From DATNPH01 sp036703315 (lineage in GTDB: Bacteria > Cyanobacteriota > Cyanobacteriia > Cyanobacteriales > Coleofasciculaceae): a stretch of 40,984 nt of DNA. Location: positions 1 to 40,984 of the forward strand of contig DATNPH010000161.1 in assembly GCA_036703315.1 (NCBI GenBank). Reading direction: 5' to 3'. The translations under genes and the position numbers were made by a program. The number at the start of each line of letters is the position of its first letter. Position 1 is the stretch's first letter. Under the pieces are notes generated by a model. The model did not search any database. It saw only the letters and a list, made by a program, of their open reading frames with translations, and was not told the origin of the DNA. Below, in pieces: positions 1-7,654 of the stretch.

Positions 1-1
1 C

Positions 2-16
2 CTGACGGGGTGACAA
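2..16 (+). repeat. Left terminal inverted repeat of the IS4 element
   Basis: CTGACGGGGTGACAA matches the right end at 1257-1271 over all 15 bases in inverted orientation. Confidence 0.88.
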
Positions 17-107
17 TCCCCTCAAAAACAATACCAGACGGAGATTGAGGCGATTTGTGGTAAAAAAAGATCGGTCTAGCTTTGTCAACAAGACCGACTT
101 AACAAAA

Positions 108-1250
108 ATGTTACCTGCATTCTACCAAACTCACTTGCAACAGCAACTCAGCGGCGTGCAATATATTGTCTTTACCCTGTTGCTGGGGTTGATTAGTGAA
201 CACAGACAAGTAAAGCTAGAAGCACTGGCTAATGTTTTTCCACTGAGCATAAAGTTTGAAAGTCGTCGCCGCAAACTGCAAAGATTTCTGGTGCTGCCCC
301 AGTTGAAATTCGGGAATATTTGGTTTCCGATAGTAGCTTATTGGTTGGAAACGTATTGTCCGATTGGTAGGGTGCTATATGTAGCGATTGACCGCACCCA
401 GTGGGGATGTATTAATCTGTTGATGATTAGTTTGATTTGGGACAAGAGAGCAATACCAATATATTGGGGAATTTTGCCTAAACTAGGTTCAAGTAACTTG
501 CAGGAACAACAAGTAGCACTTCTGCCAGTTTTCCGGTTATTAAAGGGGTATAAAATCATGATTTTAGGAGACCGAGAATTTTGCTCGGTAGAATTGGCAA
601 ACTGGCTCAAAGAGCAAAGGGTGTACTTTTGCCTGCGTCTAAGACGGGATGAGTATATACAAGTAGAAGGCGAAGTCTGGGTACAATTACAGAAGCTAGG
701 ACTAGTGCCGGGAGTTTCCCTCTATTTTCAGGGTATTAAGGTCAGAAAGACCAAAGGTTTTGCTGGATTTAACCTGTCCTGTAAGTGGAAAAGGAAGTAC
801 CGAGGAGCAGGTCCTAAAGAAGGATGGTTTATTCTAACGAATTTAGAGGATTTCTCTTCAGCGATTTCCGCCTATAAAAAAAGATTTTGTATTGAAGAGA
901 TGTTTAGAGATTGTAAAAGTGGTGGGTATAACCTGGAAGCCACTAAGGTATCTGAGCAACGCCTTAATACGCTGATTCTTTTGATAGCGATTGCCTATAC
1001 GAGTGCAATTATTCAAGGAGGAGAAATGAAGCGAATGGGTGTACAAAAATATGTTTGCCGCGTTAAAGAAGTGAAGCGAACACAACGGCGTCATAGCACT
1101 TTCTATGTAGGTTTACACGGGCAGCGCTGGGTCAATTCTGTGGAACGGTATAGAGAATCTGTGGTGGAATTAATCAGATTAACTCCCAATAAGCGGAAGT
1201 ATTACCAGCAAGGTTTAAGGGCTTTAGAGCTTATTAAGCAAACGTCCTAG
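108..1250 (+). CDS. IS4-family DDE transposase
   Basis: This gene encodes the transposase that cuts and rejoins the element ends. The DDE triad can be read: Asp in YVAIDRTQWG, Asp in ILGDREFCS, and Glu inside the IS4 signature YKKRFCIEEMFRDCK, which fits Y-x2-R-x3-E-x6-K exactly. The ATG at 108 is preferred because the protein then begins MLPAFYQTHL, the usual start of cyanobacterial IS4 transposases. An in-frame TTG at 45 would add 21 residues. The frame is open to the TAG at 1248-1250, seven bases before the right inverted repeat, with no visible lesion. The product is 380 aa, normal for the family. The exact IS name is not assigned. Confidence 0.9.
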   Translation: MLPAFYQTHLQQQLSGVQYIVFTLLLGLISEHRQVKLEALANVFPLSIKFESRRRKLQRFLVLPQLKFGNIWFPIVAYWLETYCPIGRVLYVAIDRTQWGCINLLMISLIWDKRAIPIYWGILPKLGSSNLQEQQVALLPVFRLLKGYKIMILGDREFCSVELANWLKEQRVYFCLRLRRDEYIQVEGEVWVQLQKLGLVPGVSLYFQGIKVRKTKGFAGFNLSCKWKRKYRGAGPKEGWFILTNLEDFSSAISAYKKRFCIEEMFRDCKSGGYNLEATKVSEQRLNTLILLIAIAYTSAIIQGGEMKRMGVQKYVCRVKEVKRTQRRHSTFYVGLHGQRWVNSVERYRESVVELIRLTPNKRKYYQQGLRALELIKQTS

Positions 1251-1256
1251 CCTCTG

Positions 1257-1271
1257 TTGTCACCCCGTCAG
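1257..1271 (-). repeat. Right terminal inverted repeat of the IS4 element
   Basis: TTGTCACCCCGTCAG is the exact reverse complement of the left end. The base after it starts the tnpB remnant, which fixes the element boundary. Confidence 0.88.
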
Positions 1272-1949
1272 TCCTAGAAGTCCGTCGTTGAAGTTTTTTC
1301 AATCTAGCTTCAGACTTCCTGAAATAGCGAGGATTTTCTACAGTCTCTCCGTTGGAATCAGTTTAGAACTCTTTAAGCCCCAAATCGATTCCTGCAATTT
1401 CTCCTTGGAATTCGTGTTGTTCTCGTCTATCCCAGTCAATTAAGAACTGAGCATAGTATCCGTCAGCACGTCTAACCACTCTCACTCTAGAGATTTGTTT
1501 CTCCGAATACCAGACTAAATCTCTAGATGTCCACAATTCAAGCGTTCCAGCTTTGAATCCATCAGTGAAGGTTATTTGCTTACGGTTAGCCGATAACTTC
1601 CATCCCGTGGATTTATATTCAACGGAACGACTGAATTTTTTGTATTGAGGATATCCTTTCTTACCAGGTTTCCCCAGTCTACAATTCTCATAGAATCTAG
1701 AAATTGTTGCCCATGCTCTATCGGCATGAGGCAAGTCTCGGCTTGAGAGTTAAGCTTGTTTGCCCAAGGAGTTTCTTTATTTTTAGCTAGTTTTGAACAA
1801 AGCTTTTGGAGGTCATTACGAGTGACCCCTTTATTGTCAGACCAGTAGCGCAAACAGCTATTCTGGATGAATTGACCTGTGCGGATTGCTTCATCCAATT
1901 TGCTGTAGTGACTCTCTTGTCCTTTGAGCTTGGCTTCAATTACTAGCAT
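1272..1949 (-). pseudogene. tnpB remnant with frameshift, stop codon and IS interruption
   Basis: This is the 5' part of an RNA-guided TnpB nuclease gene of the IS200/IS605 or IS1341 type. The N terminus reads from the ATG at 1949 and includes NSCLRYW and PWANKLNSQA. The frame then shifts near 1735, and the next frame continues with ADRAWATISRFYENC, PGKKGYPQYKKF and the first RuvC motif GIDLGLKEF. A TAA follows that motif where a tyrosine codon would be expected, and the same frame carries on with TDSNGETVENPRYF and SEARLKKLQRR until the IS4 element cuts it at 1272. So there are three independent lesions. The remaining catalytic half, if it survives, lies left of the window. It is a different copy from the intact tnpB at 2016-3284. 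Confidence 0.88.
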
Positions 1950-1965
1950 CCTAGAATCTTACTAT

Positions 1966-1995
1966 AATTTACCTGCTTGTAGCATTAGGTAAATT
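1966..1995. other. Hairpin between the two tnpB copies, likely IS end structure
   Basis: AATTTACCT at 1966-1974 pairs perfectly with AGGTAAATT at 1987-1995 around a 12-nt loop. It lies between the start of the tnpB remnant and the 3' end of the intact tnpB. Subterminal hairpins of this kind are bound by TnpA in IS200/IS605 elements. It could be the left end of the remnant element or the right end of the intact one; the sequence alone does not decide. Confidence 0.5.
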
Positions 1996-2160
1996 GTTAA
2001 AGTGACACTCCCACGTTAAACGCTACGCGCTGTAACGTGGGCTTCCAGGGTCACCCCCAGAAGTTCCTGTTTCATAGCCTGACTATTGTCTAAGGCTCCG
2101 CAGGCTGAGACCGTGAGACCCACGGTCTTTAATGCTTTTACGAGAATGTTAATTGCAGCG
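1996..2160 (-). ncRNA. Candidate omega RNA (reRNA) overlapping the tnpB 3' end
   Basis: TnpB nucleases use a guide scaffold made from the 3' end of tnpB plus the element's right end, with the guide taken from flanking DNA. Here a 9-bp stem (CCCACGTTA at 2010-2018 with TAACGTGGG at 2033-2041) spans the tnpB stop codon on the correct strand and position. The limits are inferred from family knowledge; no transcript boundary can be read from sequence. Confidence 0.4.
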
Positions 2161-3284
2161 TTCTCGTCCCTGTCCATTTCTAAGTCGCATTTGGGACATT
2201 GATGAAGACGGACACAGAGAGTTTTCGGAACTTTTGTCCCACAACTTGAACAATTGTGCGAAGTATTGTGAGGGTTCACCTTAACCAAATGGACTCCGTA
2301 TTTTACTACCACTGATTCCAGTATGGTGATGAACTTTCCCCAGCTCACGTCGTAGATTGATTTAGCCAATCTTGTTCGAGCTAAGCCTCGAATATTTAGG
2401 TCTTCTATAGCAATTAAGTCATACTTGCGACACAACCAATGAGCAACTTGATAATGAAACATTTCCCGCTGACGAGCGATTCTCTGATGAATCTTCGCCA
2501 CGCGGGTTTTTGCTTTAAGGCGGTTTTTTGAGCCATCTTTTTTCTTCGCTAGTTGCCGCTGCTGCCGAACCAGGTGTTTTTGTGCCTTAAGGGTTACCTG
2601 AGGTACGGGTACAAACTCACCTGTACTTGTTGCCAAGAATTCCTTCAAACCCAGGTCAATCCCAACTGCCGACTTTACTTCATCCAGTGGCTTCGAGTCT
2701 GGAACAGTTGAGTCTTCAGCCGAGATGGAGACGTAATACCCATCTGCTTTCAAACAGATAGTTGCTCTCTTAAGAGTGAAACCCTCAGGGATGGGACGGT
2801 GAACAACAATGAGGATTGAGCCAATCTTAGGAATTCTCAAAATGTCACCTTGCAGAAAGCAAGCAGCTTTTGGGTGGTTGACTCTAGAGAAACTAAAACT
2901 CGGTTTTTCTCCCCGCTTCTTAAACTTGGGGCGACCTCCCCTTTTACCTGTCTTATCAGGAACTAGCCAGCGTTTCCACACCTTATCTAATCGCTGAAGG
3001 TTCATTTGTTGAACTTCTGAGTAGATATTGGCATATTCGGGAAACAACTTTTTAGTTTCCTTGAGAGCAGACTGCTGGGAGTAGTAATCTACTCGAAAAG
3101 GCAGGTCTCCGATTGGCTCAGAGATGATAGAACAACGGTCAATTTGACATCTTGTACGATTTAACCAATCGAGTCGTTGTGACAAAGCAAAATTCCAGTG
3201 CCGACGTAATAGTTCACTCCAAGTTTCCATAGTGGCAACTTGTTCGGGAGTGGGCTTGATTCGGTACTGGAAAGTTATCATCAT
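2016..3284 (-). CDS. tnpB: TnpB RNA-guided DNA endonuclease (OrfB)
   Basis: This is a TnpB nuclease of the IS200/IS605 type, the ancestral family of Cas12, which cleaves DNA under guidance of an element-encoded RNA. The 422-aa protein looks complete. It has the N-terminal YRIKPTPEQ start, a basic GGRPKFKKR segment, and the three RuvC acidic sites: Asp210 in AVGIDLGLKEF, Glu294 in IAIEDLNIRGL, and Asp in MDRDENAAINIL around 371-373. A zinc ribbon uses Cys345/Cys348 (NCSSCG) and Cys363/Cys366 (HQCPKC). Two ATG codons stand at the start, and the first overlaps the tnpA ATG on the other strand. No frameshift or stop was seen, unlike the neighbouring copy. Confidence 0.93.
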   Translation of the reverse strand: MMITFQYRIKPTPEQVATMETWSELLRRHWNFALSQRLDWLNRTRCQIDRCSIISEPIGDLPFRVDYYSQQSALKETKKLFPEYANIYSEVQQMNLQRLDKVWKRWLVPDKTGKRGGRPKFKKRGEKPSFSFSRVNHPKAACFLQGDILRIPKIGSILIVVHRPIPEGFTLKRATICLKADGYYVSISAEDSTVPDSKPLDEVKSAVGIDLGLKEFLATSTGEFVPVPQVTLKAQKHLVRQQRQLAKKKDGSKNRLKAKTRVAKIHQRIARQREMFHYQVAHWLCRKYDLIAIEDLNIRGLARTRLAKSIYDVSWGKFITILESVVVKYGVHLVKVNPHNTSHNCSSCGTKVPKTLCVRLHQCPKCDLEMDRDENAAINILVKALKTVGLTVSACGALDNSQAMKQELLGVTLEAHVTARSV

Positions 3285-3717
3285 GAAAGTGATTATAGCA
3301 TTTAACGTTGTGAGCTACACAAAGGGCAATCGTTCAGTTTACAGCCTCAATATTCATTTAGTGTTGGTGACGAAGTATCGTCGCAAAGTCATCACAAAAC
3401 AGGTTTTGCAACGACTTAATGAGATTTTTGAGGCAACCTGCGCCAAGTGGCGATGCACCCTAAAAGAATTTAACGGAGAGGATGACCACGTTCATCTGGT
3501 CATCTCCTTTCCTCCGGATGTGCAGGTCAGTACTCTAGTGGGCAACTTGAAAACAGTATCCAGCCGACTAATTCGTAAAGAATTTGCCGACTGGATATCT
3601 AAGTTTTACAGAAAGCCCGTATTTTGGTCAGGCGCTTATTTTGTTGCTAGTTGCGGTGGTGTAACTCTTGAACATCTTAAGCAGTATGTTGAGCAACAGT
3701 CCTCGCCACGCACCTAA
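3283..3717 (+). CDS. tnpA: TnpA, HUH Y1 single-strand transposase
   Basis: This is the small tyrosine transposase of IS200/IS605 elements, which moves single-stranded DNA by recognising end hairpins. The HUH metal motif is visible as DDHVHLVISFPP, and the catalytic tyrosine is in LEHLKQYVEQQ near the C terminus. The body SLNIHLVLVTKYRRKV is typical. The ATG at 3283 gives 144 residues, close to family length. A longer frame from 3232 would run into tnpB and is less likely. The ATG shares two bases with the tnpB ATG, giving a divergent arrangement with little room for separate promoters. Confidence 0.9.
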   Translation: MKVIIAFNVVSYTKGNRSVYSLNIHLVLVTKYRRKVITKQVLQRLNEIFEATCAKWRCTLKEFNGEDDHVHLVISFPPDVQVSTLVGNLKTVSSRLIRKEFADWISKFYRKPVFWSGAYFVASCGGVTLEHLKQYVEQQSSPRT

Positions 3718-4061
3718 CCCCTGACCGCAATTCCCCTCCCGTCAATCCTGCGGATGTGAACCGGAGACCCCTTGCGGAAGAATGTTGGATGGCACCCTCG
3801 CCACCCAATTTAACCCGCCTATCATCCCCACTTGAGTTATCGGCGGTACTCGCCTTACGGCTCGATATGTCCGCCTCCACCACGCTTTGGGGCTTTCTCG
3901 TCGGTTTCCGGTAAACTGACAATAGTAAAGATGAGGTCAAGCTGCTGTAGCTGATTTAATAAATGAATAATTGGGACGTTTACTCGTCTGTTGCTAATCC
4001 GTATAGCAGTTTCCATCTGGTACTCTTCCTGATCTGATCTCCCCTCACGGAGGCTTCCATC
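3718..4061. other. Spacer after tnpA, probable IS left end, otherwise unassigned
   Basis: The first 130 bases are GC-rich with short self-complementary segments (CCGCA near 3726 with TGCGG near 3750; CCGCC with GGCGG near 3815-3850) and probably hold the left end of the IS200/IS605 element. The second half carries only a possible 53-codon minus-strand frame, listed separately. No tRNA or clear promoter was found. The segment 4024-4061 just upstream of the DUF5996 gene has CACGGAGG about 10 bases before its ATG, a good ribosome binding site. Confidence 0.5.
3855..4016 (-). CDS. Possible 53-aa hypothetical protein
   Basis: The frame starts METAIRISNRRVNVP and continues IIHLLNQLQQLDLIF before a glycine-rich tail. 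The first 40 residues look like a folded small protein, but the tail (KAPKRGGGGHIEP) looks like accidental read-through, as if the true 3' end had been replaced when the neighbouring element inserted. AGGAAG lies 8 bases upstream of the ATG. It is divergent from the DUF5996 gene. I do not recognise a family. Confidence 0.25.
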   Translation of the reverse strand: METAIRISNRRVNVPIIHLLNQLQQLDLIFTIVSLPETDEKAPKRGGGGHIEP

Positions 4062-5009
4062 ATGGCAAATCCCGTTCATGACACGCTCACCGATACTACC
4101 TGGCCGAGCCTGCCTCTTGCAGCGTGGCAAGACACCTATGAAACGCTCCATATGTGGACTCAGATCGTCGGCAAAATTCGGATGGCGCTGGCTCCCCAAC
4201 TTAATCACTGGTGGCATTCTACTTTGTATGTAACGCCGCGTGGATTGACAACCTCTGCAATCCCTTATGGAACACGCACCTTTGAGATTAGCTTCGATTT
4301 CCTCGCTCACCACTTACAGATCGAGACTAACGACGGCACCACCCGCACAATTGCGCTAGTTCCCCGGTCTGTAGCGGACTTTTATCAGGATGTTATGGGT
4401 ACACTGAGGGCGATCGGCATCGACGTTCACATTTGGACGAGGCCGCAGGAAGTACAGGAGCCTATCCCCTTCGAGCAGGATTACAAGCATGCTGCTTATG
4501 ATCCGGAGTACGCACAGCGATGCTGGCGTATTCTCGTGCAAGTAGACCGGGTCATGACAGCGTTTCGATCGCGGTTTATCGGTAAAAGCAGTCCTGTACA
4601 CTTTTTTTGGGGCAGCTTTGACCTCGCCGTGACCCGTTTTTCTGGACGACGCGCCCCAGAGCATCCAGGTGGAGTTCCCAATATGGCCGATTGGGTAACG
4701 CGGGAGGCATACTCGCACGAGGTGAGTAGCTGTGGCTTCTGGCCAGGGGGTGGGGAAGTGGTGAACCCTGTTTTTTACGCATACGCCTACCCTACACCTG
4801 AGGGATTTAAAGACTATCCCATCCAACCAACAGAGGCATTCTACAGCTTGGAGATGGGAGAGTTTATCCTGCCCTATGAAGCAGTACGGCAGGCTGACAA
4901 TCCCGATGAAATGCTGCTCACCTTCCTCCAAAGTACCTACGATGCAGCTGCGAATTTAGGAAATTGGGATCGAGCAGCGCTGGAACGCGCTCCAGCCTTA
5001 CAAAGCTAA
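4062..5009 (+). CDS. DUF5996 family protein
   Basis: This 315-aa protein matches the DUF5996 pattern: WPSLPLAAWQDTYETLHMW near the start, QIVGKIRMALAP, a middle SSPVHFFWGSFDLAVTRFSG, the GFWPGGG segment and the tail FLQSTYDAAANLGNWDRAAL. The function of the family is unknown. There is no signal peptide or membrane segment, so it is probably cytosolic. The ATG at 4062 has a good ribosome site (GGAGG) upstream. The last codons (ERAPALQS) run into an Uma2 remnant read in another frame, so the original C terminus may have been slightly changed by recombination just after WDRAAL. The gene looks richer in GC by eye than the kinase genes to its right, which would fit transfer. Confidence 0.85.
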   Translation: MANPVHDTLTDTTWPSLPLAAWQDTYETLHMWTQIVGKIRMALAPQLNHWWHSTLYVTPRGLTTSAIPYGTRTFEISFDFLAHHLQIETNDGTTRTIALVPRSVADFYQDVMGTLRAIGIDVHIWTRPQEVQEPIPFEQDYKHAAYDPEYAQRCWRILVQVDRVMTAFRSRFIGKSSPVHFFWGSFDLAVTRFSGRRAPEHPGGVPNMADWVTREAYSHEVSSCGFWPGGGEVVNPVFYAYAYPTPEGFKDYPIQPTEAFYSLEMGEFILPYEAVRQADNPDEMLLTFLQSTYDAAANLGNWDRAALERAPALQS

Positions 5010-5208
5010 CTGGCGTGAATACTTAGAGCATCACCCTTATCCTAAAAATATTTTCTGGCTGATTGAATACTCAGATTCCAGCTTAGACAAAGATTTGCAG
5101 ACAAAAAGTAAAGTCTCTGCTGAAGCCAGAATCCTTGGATATTGGGTGGTCAACCTCAACAAGAGACAGCTTGTAGTATTTCGAGACCCTCAAGATGGGC
5201 AGCTGTAG
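4993..5208 (+). pseudogene. Uma2-family endonuclease 3' remnant
   Basis: Reading from 4993, the frame gives QPYKANWREYLEHHP, NIFWLIEYSDSSLDKDL, KSKVSAEARILGYWVV and NLNKRQLVVFRDPQDG before a TAG at 5206-5208. This is the C-terminal half of Uma2 (DUF820) proteins, very abundant in cyanobacteria, which have a PD-(D/E)xK nuclease fold. No N-terminal half or start codon is present, and the fragment overlaps the end of the DUF5996 gene by 17 bases in another frame. It is a relic left where the DUF5996 gene joined the chromosome. Confidence 0.8.
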
Positions 5209-5341
5209 CTGTATCGGTAGATTAAATAGTTAGTATTTAGAGGCGATTCTTTTCGGCATAGCTTCGCTTCGCCGTTAGCATTTCCAGACATCCAGCTATC
5301 CGTCGAGCCTCTAGTGTGCAAGAACTTAAAACAGAAAAACT
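5209..5341. other. Spacer with short GC-rich dispersed repeat
   Basis: The segment CATAGCTTCGCTTCGCCG around 5256 resembles short palindromic repeats scattered in filamentous cyanobacterial genomes. No gene was seen. AAAACAGAAAAACT precedes the next ATG without a clear Shine-Dalgarno. Confidence 0.4.
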
Positions 5342-5977
5342 ATGTACATTCCGAACGCTTTCCAAGAAGATGACCTTGAGAAAATAGTAACCTTTATGCG
5401 TGCCAACAGCTTCGCCACGCTGATAACTATTCTCAATGGTGTGCCTGTTGCGTCGCATATTCCGCTTGTTGTCACAGTGCAAGACAATATTGTTAAGCTG
5501 ACAGGACACATGGCAAAGCAGAATCCCCAGTGGCAAGCCTTTGGAACAAGCGAGTCACTTGCCATTTTTACAGGACCGCACGCCTATATCTCGCCATCTC
5601 TATATGAAAAGCGCGAGAGTGTACCAACGTGGAACTATATTGCTGTACACGCCTATGGTTTGCCTCAAGTTATCACTCTCGGTGATTCGCGGGAATTGAT
5701 GGACAAAATGATAGACGAGATGATTAATACGTATGAATCTGGCTACAAATCCCAGTGGCATGATTTATCTGATGGATTCCGCGAGGGAATTATGAACGGC
5801 ATTGTCGGTTTTGAGATGAGTGTCACACGATTGGAAGGTAAATATAAACTCAGCCAAAACCGCAGTCATACAGATCAGCGTAATGTTGCACACACACTGC
5901 TACAAAGTGCAGATCCAGCTGCTTATGCCGTAGGTGCAGCAATGAAACAGAATCTTGAAAGCAGTGAACAGCACTGA
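5342..5977 (+). CDS. PaiB-like FMN-binding protein (putative transcriptional regulator)
   Basis: This 211-aa protein is of the FMN-binding split-barrel family represented by Bacillus PaiB. Visible hallmarks are MYIPNAFQEDD at the start, HIPLVV, LTGHMAKQNPQW, the flavin-site segment GPHAYISPSLY with VPTWNYIAVHAYG, and the tail GFEMSVTRLEGKYKLSQNR. PaiB was described as a repressor of sporulation and protease genes, but most homologues have no proven DNA-binding role, so flavin-binding protein is the safer call. It is a single gene, with 364 bases to the right-hand neighbour start candidates and no partner such as paiA in view. Confidence 0.87.
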   Translation: MYIPNAFQEDDLEKIVTFMRANSFATLITILNGVPVASHIPLVVTVQDNIVKLTGHMAKQNPQWQAFGTSESLAIFTGPHAYISPSLYEKRESVPTWNYIAVHAYGLPQVITLGDSRELMDKMIDEMINTYESGYKSQWHDLSDGFREGIMNGIVGFEMSVTRLEGKYKLSQNRSHTDQRNVAHTLLQSADPAAYAVGAAMKQNLESSEQH

Positions 5978-6017
5978 AGGATACAGCGGCTATGCCAGGG
6001 GAAAGTCTTGAGTCCTC

Positions 6018-6041
6018 CGAAATAACGAAATAACGAAATAA
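6018..6041. repeat. 8-nt tandem repeat, three copies
   Basis: CGAAATAA is repeated three times without interruption, 41 bases after the PaiB-like gene. This is a simple sequence repeat in a spacer; no function is implied. Confidence 0.8.
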
Positions 6042-6183
6042 AGATATGGGGTTTCGCTTGCGATCGCTCCCTCCCCTATCCAGCCTCTGCGCTTTGAACT
6101 AGATCACGACTGAGTCGTTCATCTGTGCTAGTCATGAGAGACTAGAGTGTAGACCATAAATAGACTACAGAGTCAACCATTAG

Positions 6184-6208
6184 CTAAACCCCAACTTCTG
6201 AGGTTTAG
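6184..6208. other. Small hairpin upstream of the DUF4336 gene
   Basis: CTAAACC at 6184-6190 pairs with GGTTTAG at 6202-6208 around an 11-nt loop, 45 bases before the candidate start. It may sit in the leader of the next gene. Confidence 0.35.
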
Positions 6209-6252
6209 ACAAAATGGTTGTGAGCGTTGGGAATTAGGCAGGGGGTGGTGGC

Positions 6253-7497
6253 GTGGATAAAACCACGATGAACGCGCAGGAAACAGAGGGGCAACAGAAC
6301 ATGCGTCCAGGGGACTGGTCATGGCAGTTCTGGCTTGCTGTGCCGCTCTACCCCTACGGTAGGCGGCGGACACTCCGCACGGAAGTGGTTAAGGACATGG
6401 TCTGGACATTCGACCAGATTCAGGGCATCCTCTACGTCGTCGTGCCCATACGCATGAGTGTCGTTAAGCTCGAAAAAGGCGGTCTCCTCATCTATGCGCC
6501 TGTCGCACCGACAAGAGAGTGTATACGACTCGTCAAAGAGTTGGTGGCACAGCACGGTGATGTCAAGTACATCATCCTGCCAACTATCTCTGGTCTAGAA
6601 CACAAGGTCTTCGTCGGTCCCTTCGCCAGACGCTTTCCGAACGCACAGGTCTTCGTAGCCCCGAACCAGTGGAGTTTCCCTCTGAACCTCCCCTTGAGTT
6701 GGCTGGGATTGCCTGCAAAACGCACTCAGGTACTCCCAGAGGACAGCAGCCAAACCCCCTTTGCTGATGAATTTGACTATGCAATACTCGGTCCAATCGA
6801 GCTGGGGCCGGGGCGGTTTGAGGAAGTGGCATTCTTCCATAAGCGATCGCGCACGCTACTCGTGACCGACTCCGTGCTTTGTGTGCCAGAAGATCCGCCA
6901 GCGATCGTTCAACTTGACCCATATCCCTTGCTTTTCCACGCAAAGGATGATGCGTTCGATGTCCTTGAGGACAGCGAGGCAAACCGCCGCAAAGGATGGC
7001 AGCGAGTCTCGCTGTTTGCGTTTTACTTCCAACCGAGTGCGCTGGAGCCGATCAAAATAGGGCAGTCGATTCGCGAGGTTTTCAAAGCGCCGGATCGGTC
7101 AAAGAAGGCGTATTTCGGTTGGTTTCCGTTCAAATGGAAGGAGGACTGGAAGCAGTCGTTTGATGCACTGCGAGGGGGTGGGCGTCTGTTTGTGGCACCA
7201 ATTTTACAAACGCTCATTCTCAACCGAGCGCCTTTGGAAACAATCAACTGGGCTGACAAGGTGGCGAGTTGGAATTTCCAGCGGATTGTTCCCTGCCACT
7301 TCGACTCGCCCATTCAGGCTAACCCACGTCAGTTCCGGCAGGCGTTCGCCTTCCTTGAGAAGAAGCCTAGAGTGGGTGAGGGCGTAATAGCCAGTGAAAC
7401 TCAGCCCCTGCCCGAGGGGGACTTTAGATTACTTAGGGAACTCGATGAGAAGCTTACCAAGCGAGGTATCACACCGCCACCGCAGGAAAAGGTGTAA
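6253..7497 (+). CDS. DUF4336 domain protein (metallo-beta-lactamase-like fold)
   Basis: The protein (up to 414 aa) carries DUF4336, common in cyanobacteria and plant plastids. Recognisable segments are WLAVPLYPYGRRR, VKDMVWTFDQIQGILYVVV, YAPVAPTRECIRLV, YIILPTISGLEHKVFVGPF, FVAPNQWSFPLNLP and the late IVPCHFDSPI. The layout resembles a metallo-beta-lactamase fold, but the classical HxHxD metal motif is not evident. The start is uncertain: a GTG at 6253 follows a G-rich stretch, while ATGs at 6268 and 6301 are alternatives; the conserved part begins near residue 22, so all three are possible. The gene seems richer in GC by eye than its neighbours. No function is known. Confidence 0.85.
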   Translation: MDKTTMNAQETEGQQNMRPGDWSWQFWLAVPLYPYGRRRTLRTEVVKDMVWTFDQIQGILYVVVPIRMSVVKLEKGGLLIYAPVAPTRECIRLVKELVAQHGDVKYIILPTISGLEHKVFVGPFARRFPNAQVFVAPNQWSFPLNLPLSWLGLPAKRTQVLPEDSSQTPFADEFDYAILGPIELGPGRFEEVAFFHKRSRTLLVTDSVLCVPEDPPAIVQLDPYPLLFHAKDDAFDVLEDSEANRRKGWQRVSLFAFYFQPSALEPIKIGQSIREVFKAPDRSKKAYFGWFPFKWKEDWKQSFDALRGGGRLFVAPILQTLILNRAPLETINWADKVASWNFQRIVPCHFDSPIQANPRQFRQAFAFLEKKPRVGEGVIASETQPLPEGDFRLLRELDEKLTKRGITPPPQEKV

Positions 7498-7654
7498 AAC
7501 GGGTGGATAAGAGGTGAACCCTGAAGGGCAAGCGAAATTAAGTAAAGCTTATCAAGCAAGACTTATTTTGTGACACCCAATTTCGATAATTCACATGATG
7601 AGTAATAAGTGATAGGTTGAAAGTCCCTACCAGAATCTATGGAGGAATCAGAGG

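Larger units (their letters stand above)
2..1271 (+). mobile_element. Complete IS4-family insertion sequence
   Basis: A single transposase gene lies between perfect 15-bp terminal inverted repeats, CTGACGGGGTGACAA at 2-16 and its reverse complement at 1257-1271. The element is about 1.27 kb, a normal size for IS4. It interrupts a degenerate tnpB whose reading resumes at 1272. Only one base lies left of the element, so the target-site duplication cannot be checked here. Both ends and the transposase look intact, so the copy may still be mobile. Confidence 0.9.
1996..3760. mobile_element. IS200/IS605-type element with divergent tnpA and tnpB
   Basis: The element carries tnpB (minus) and tnpA (plus), whose start codons overlap. 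The tnpB end is marked by a strong hairpin at 2010-2041 that overlaps the last codons. Elements of this family have no terminal inverted repeats and leave no target duplication, so both outer limits are approximate. The tnpA-side end should lie somewhere in 3718-3850. Both genes look full length, so the element may be active. Confidence 0.75.

Noticed and set aside
2809..2997. 62-codon plus-strand frame inside tnpB
   Set aside because: Antisense shadow of the intact tnpB with no independent support.
3677..3940. 87-codon minus-strand frame over the tnpA end
   Set aside because: Composition is irregular, it overlaps tnpA and the likely IS end, and it has no family resemblance.
4356..4931. Long minus-strand frame (191 codons) opposite the DUF5996 gene
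   Set aside because: It is the antisense shadow of a well-supported gene and shows no recognisable protein pattern.
7498..7654. Segment with GGTGAACCCTGAAGGGC and GGTTGAAAGTCCCTACC, faintly like group II intron RNA
   Set aside because: No reverse transcriptase, no domain V hairpin and no paired exon sites could be found, so the resemblance is too weak to call.
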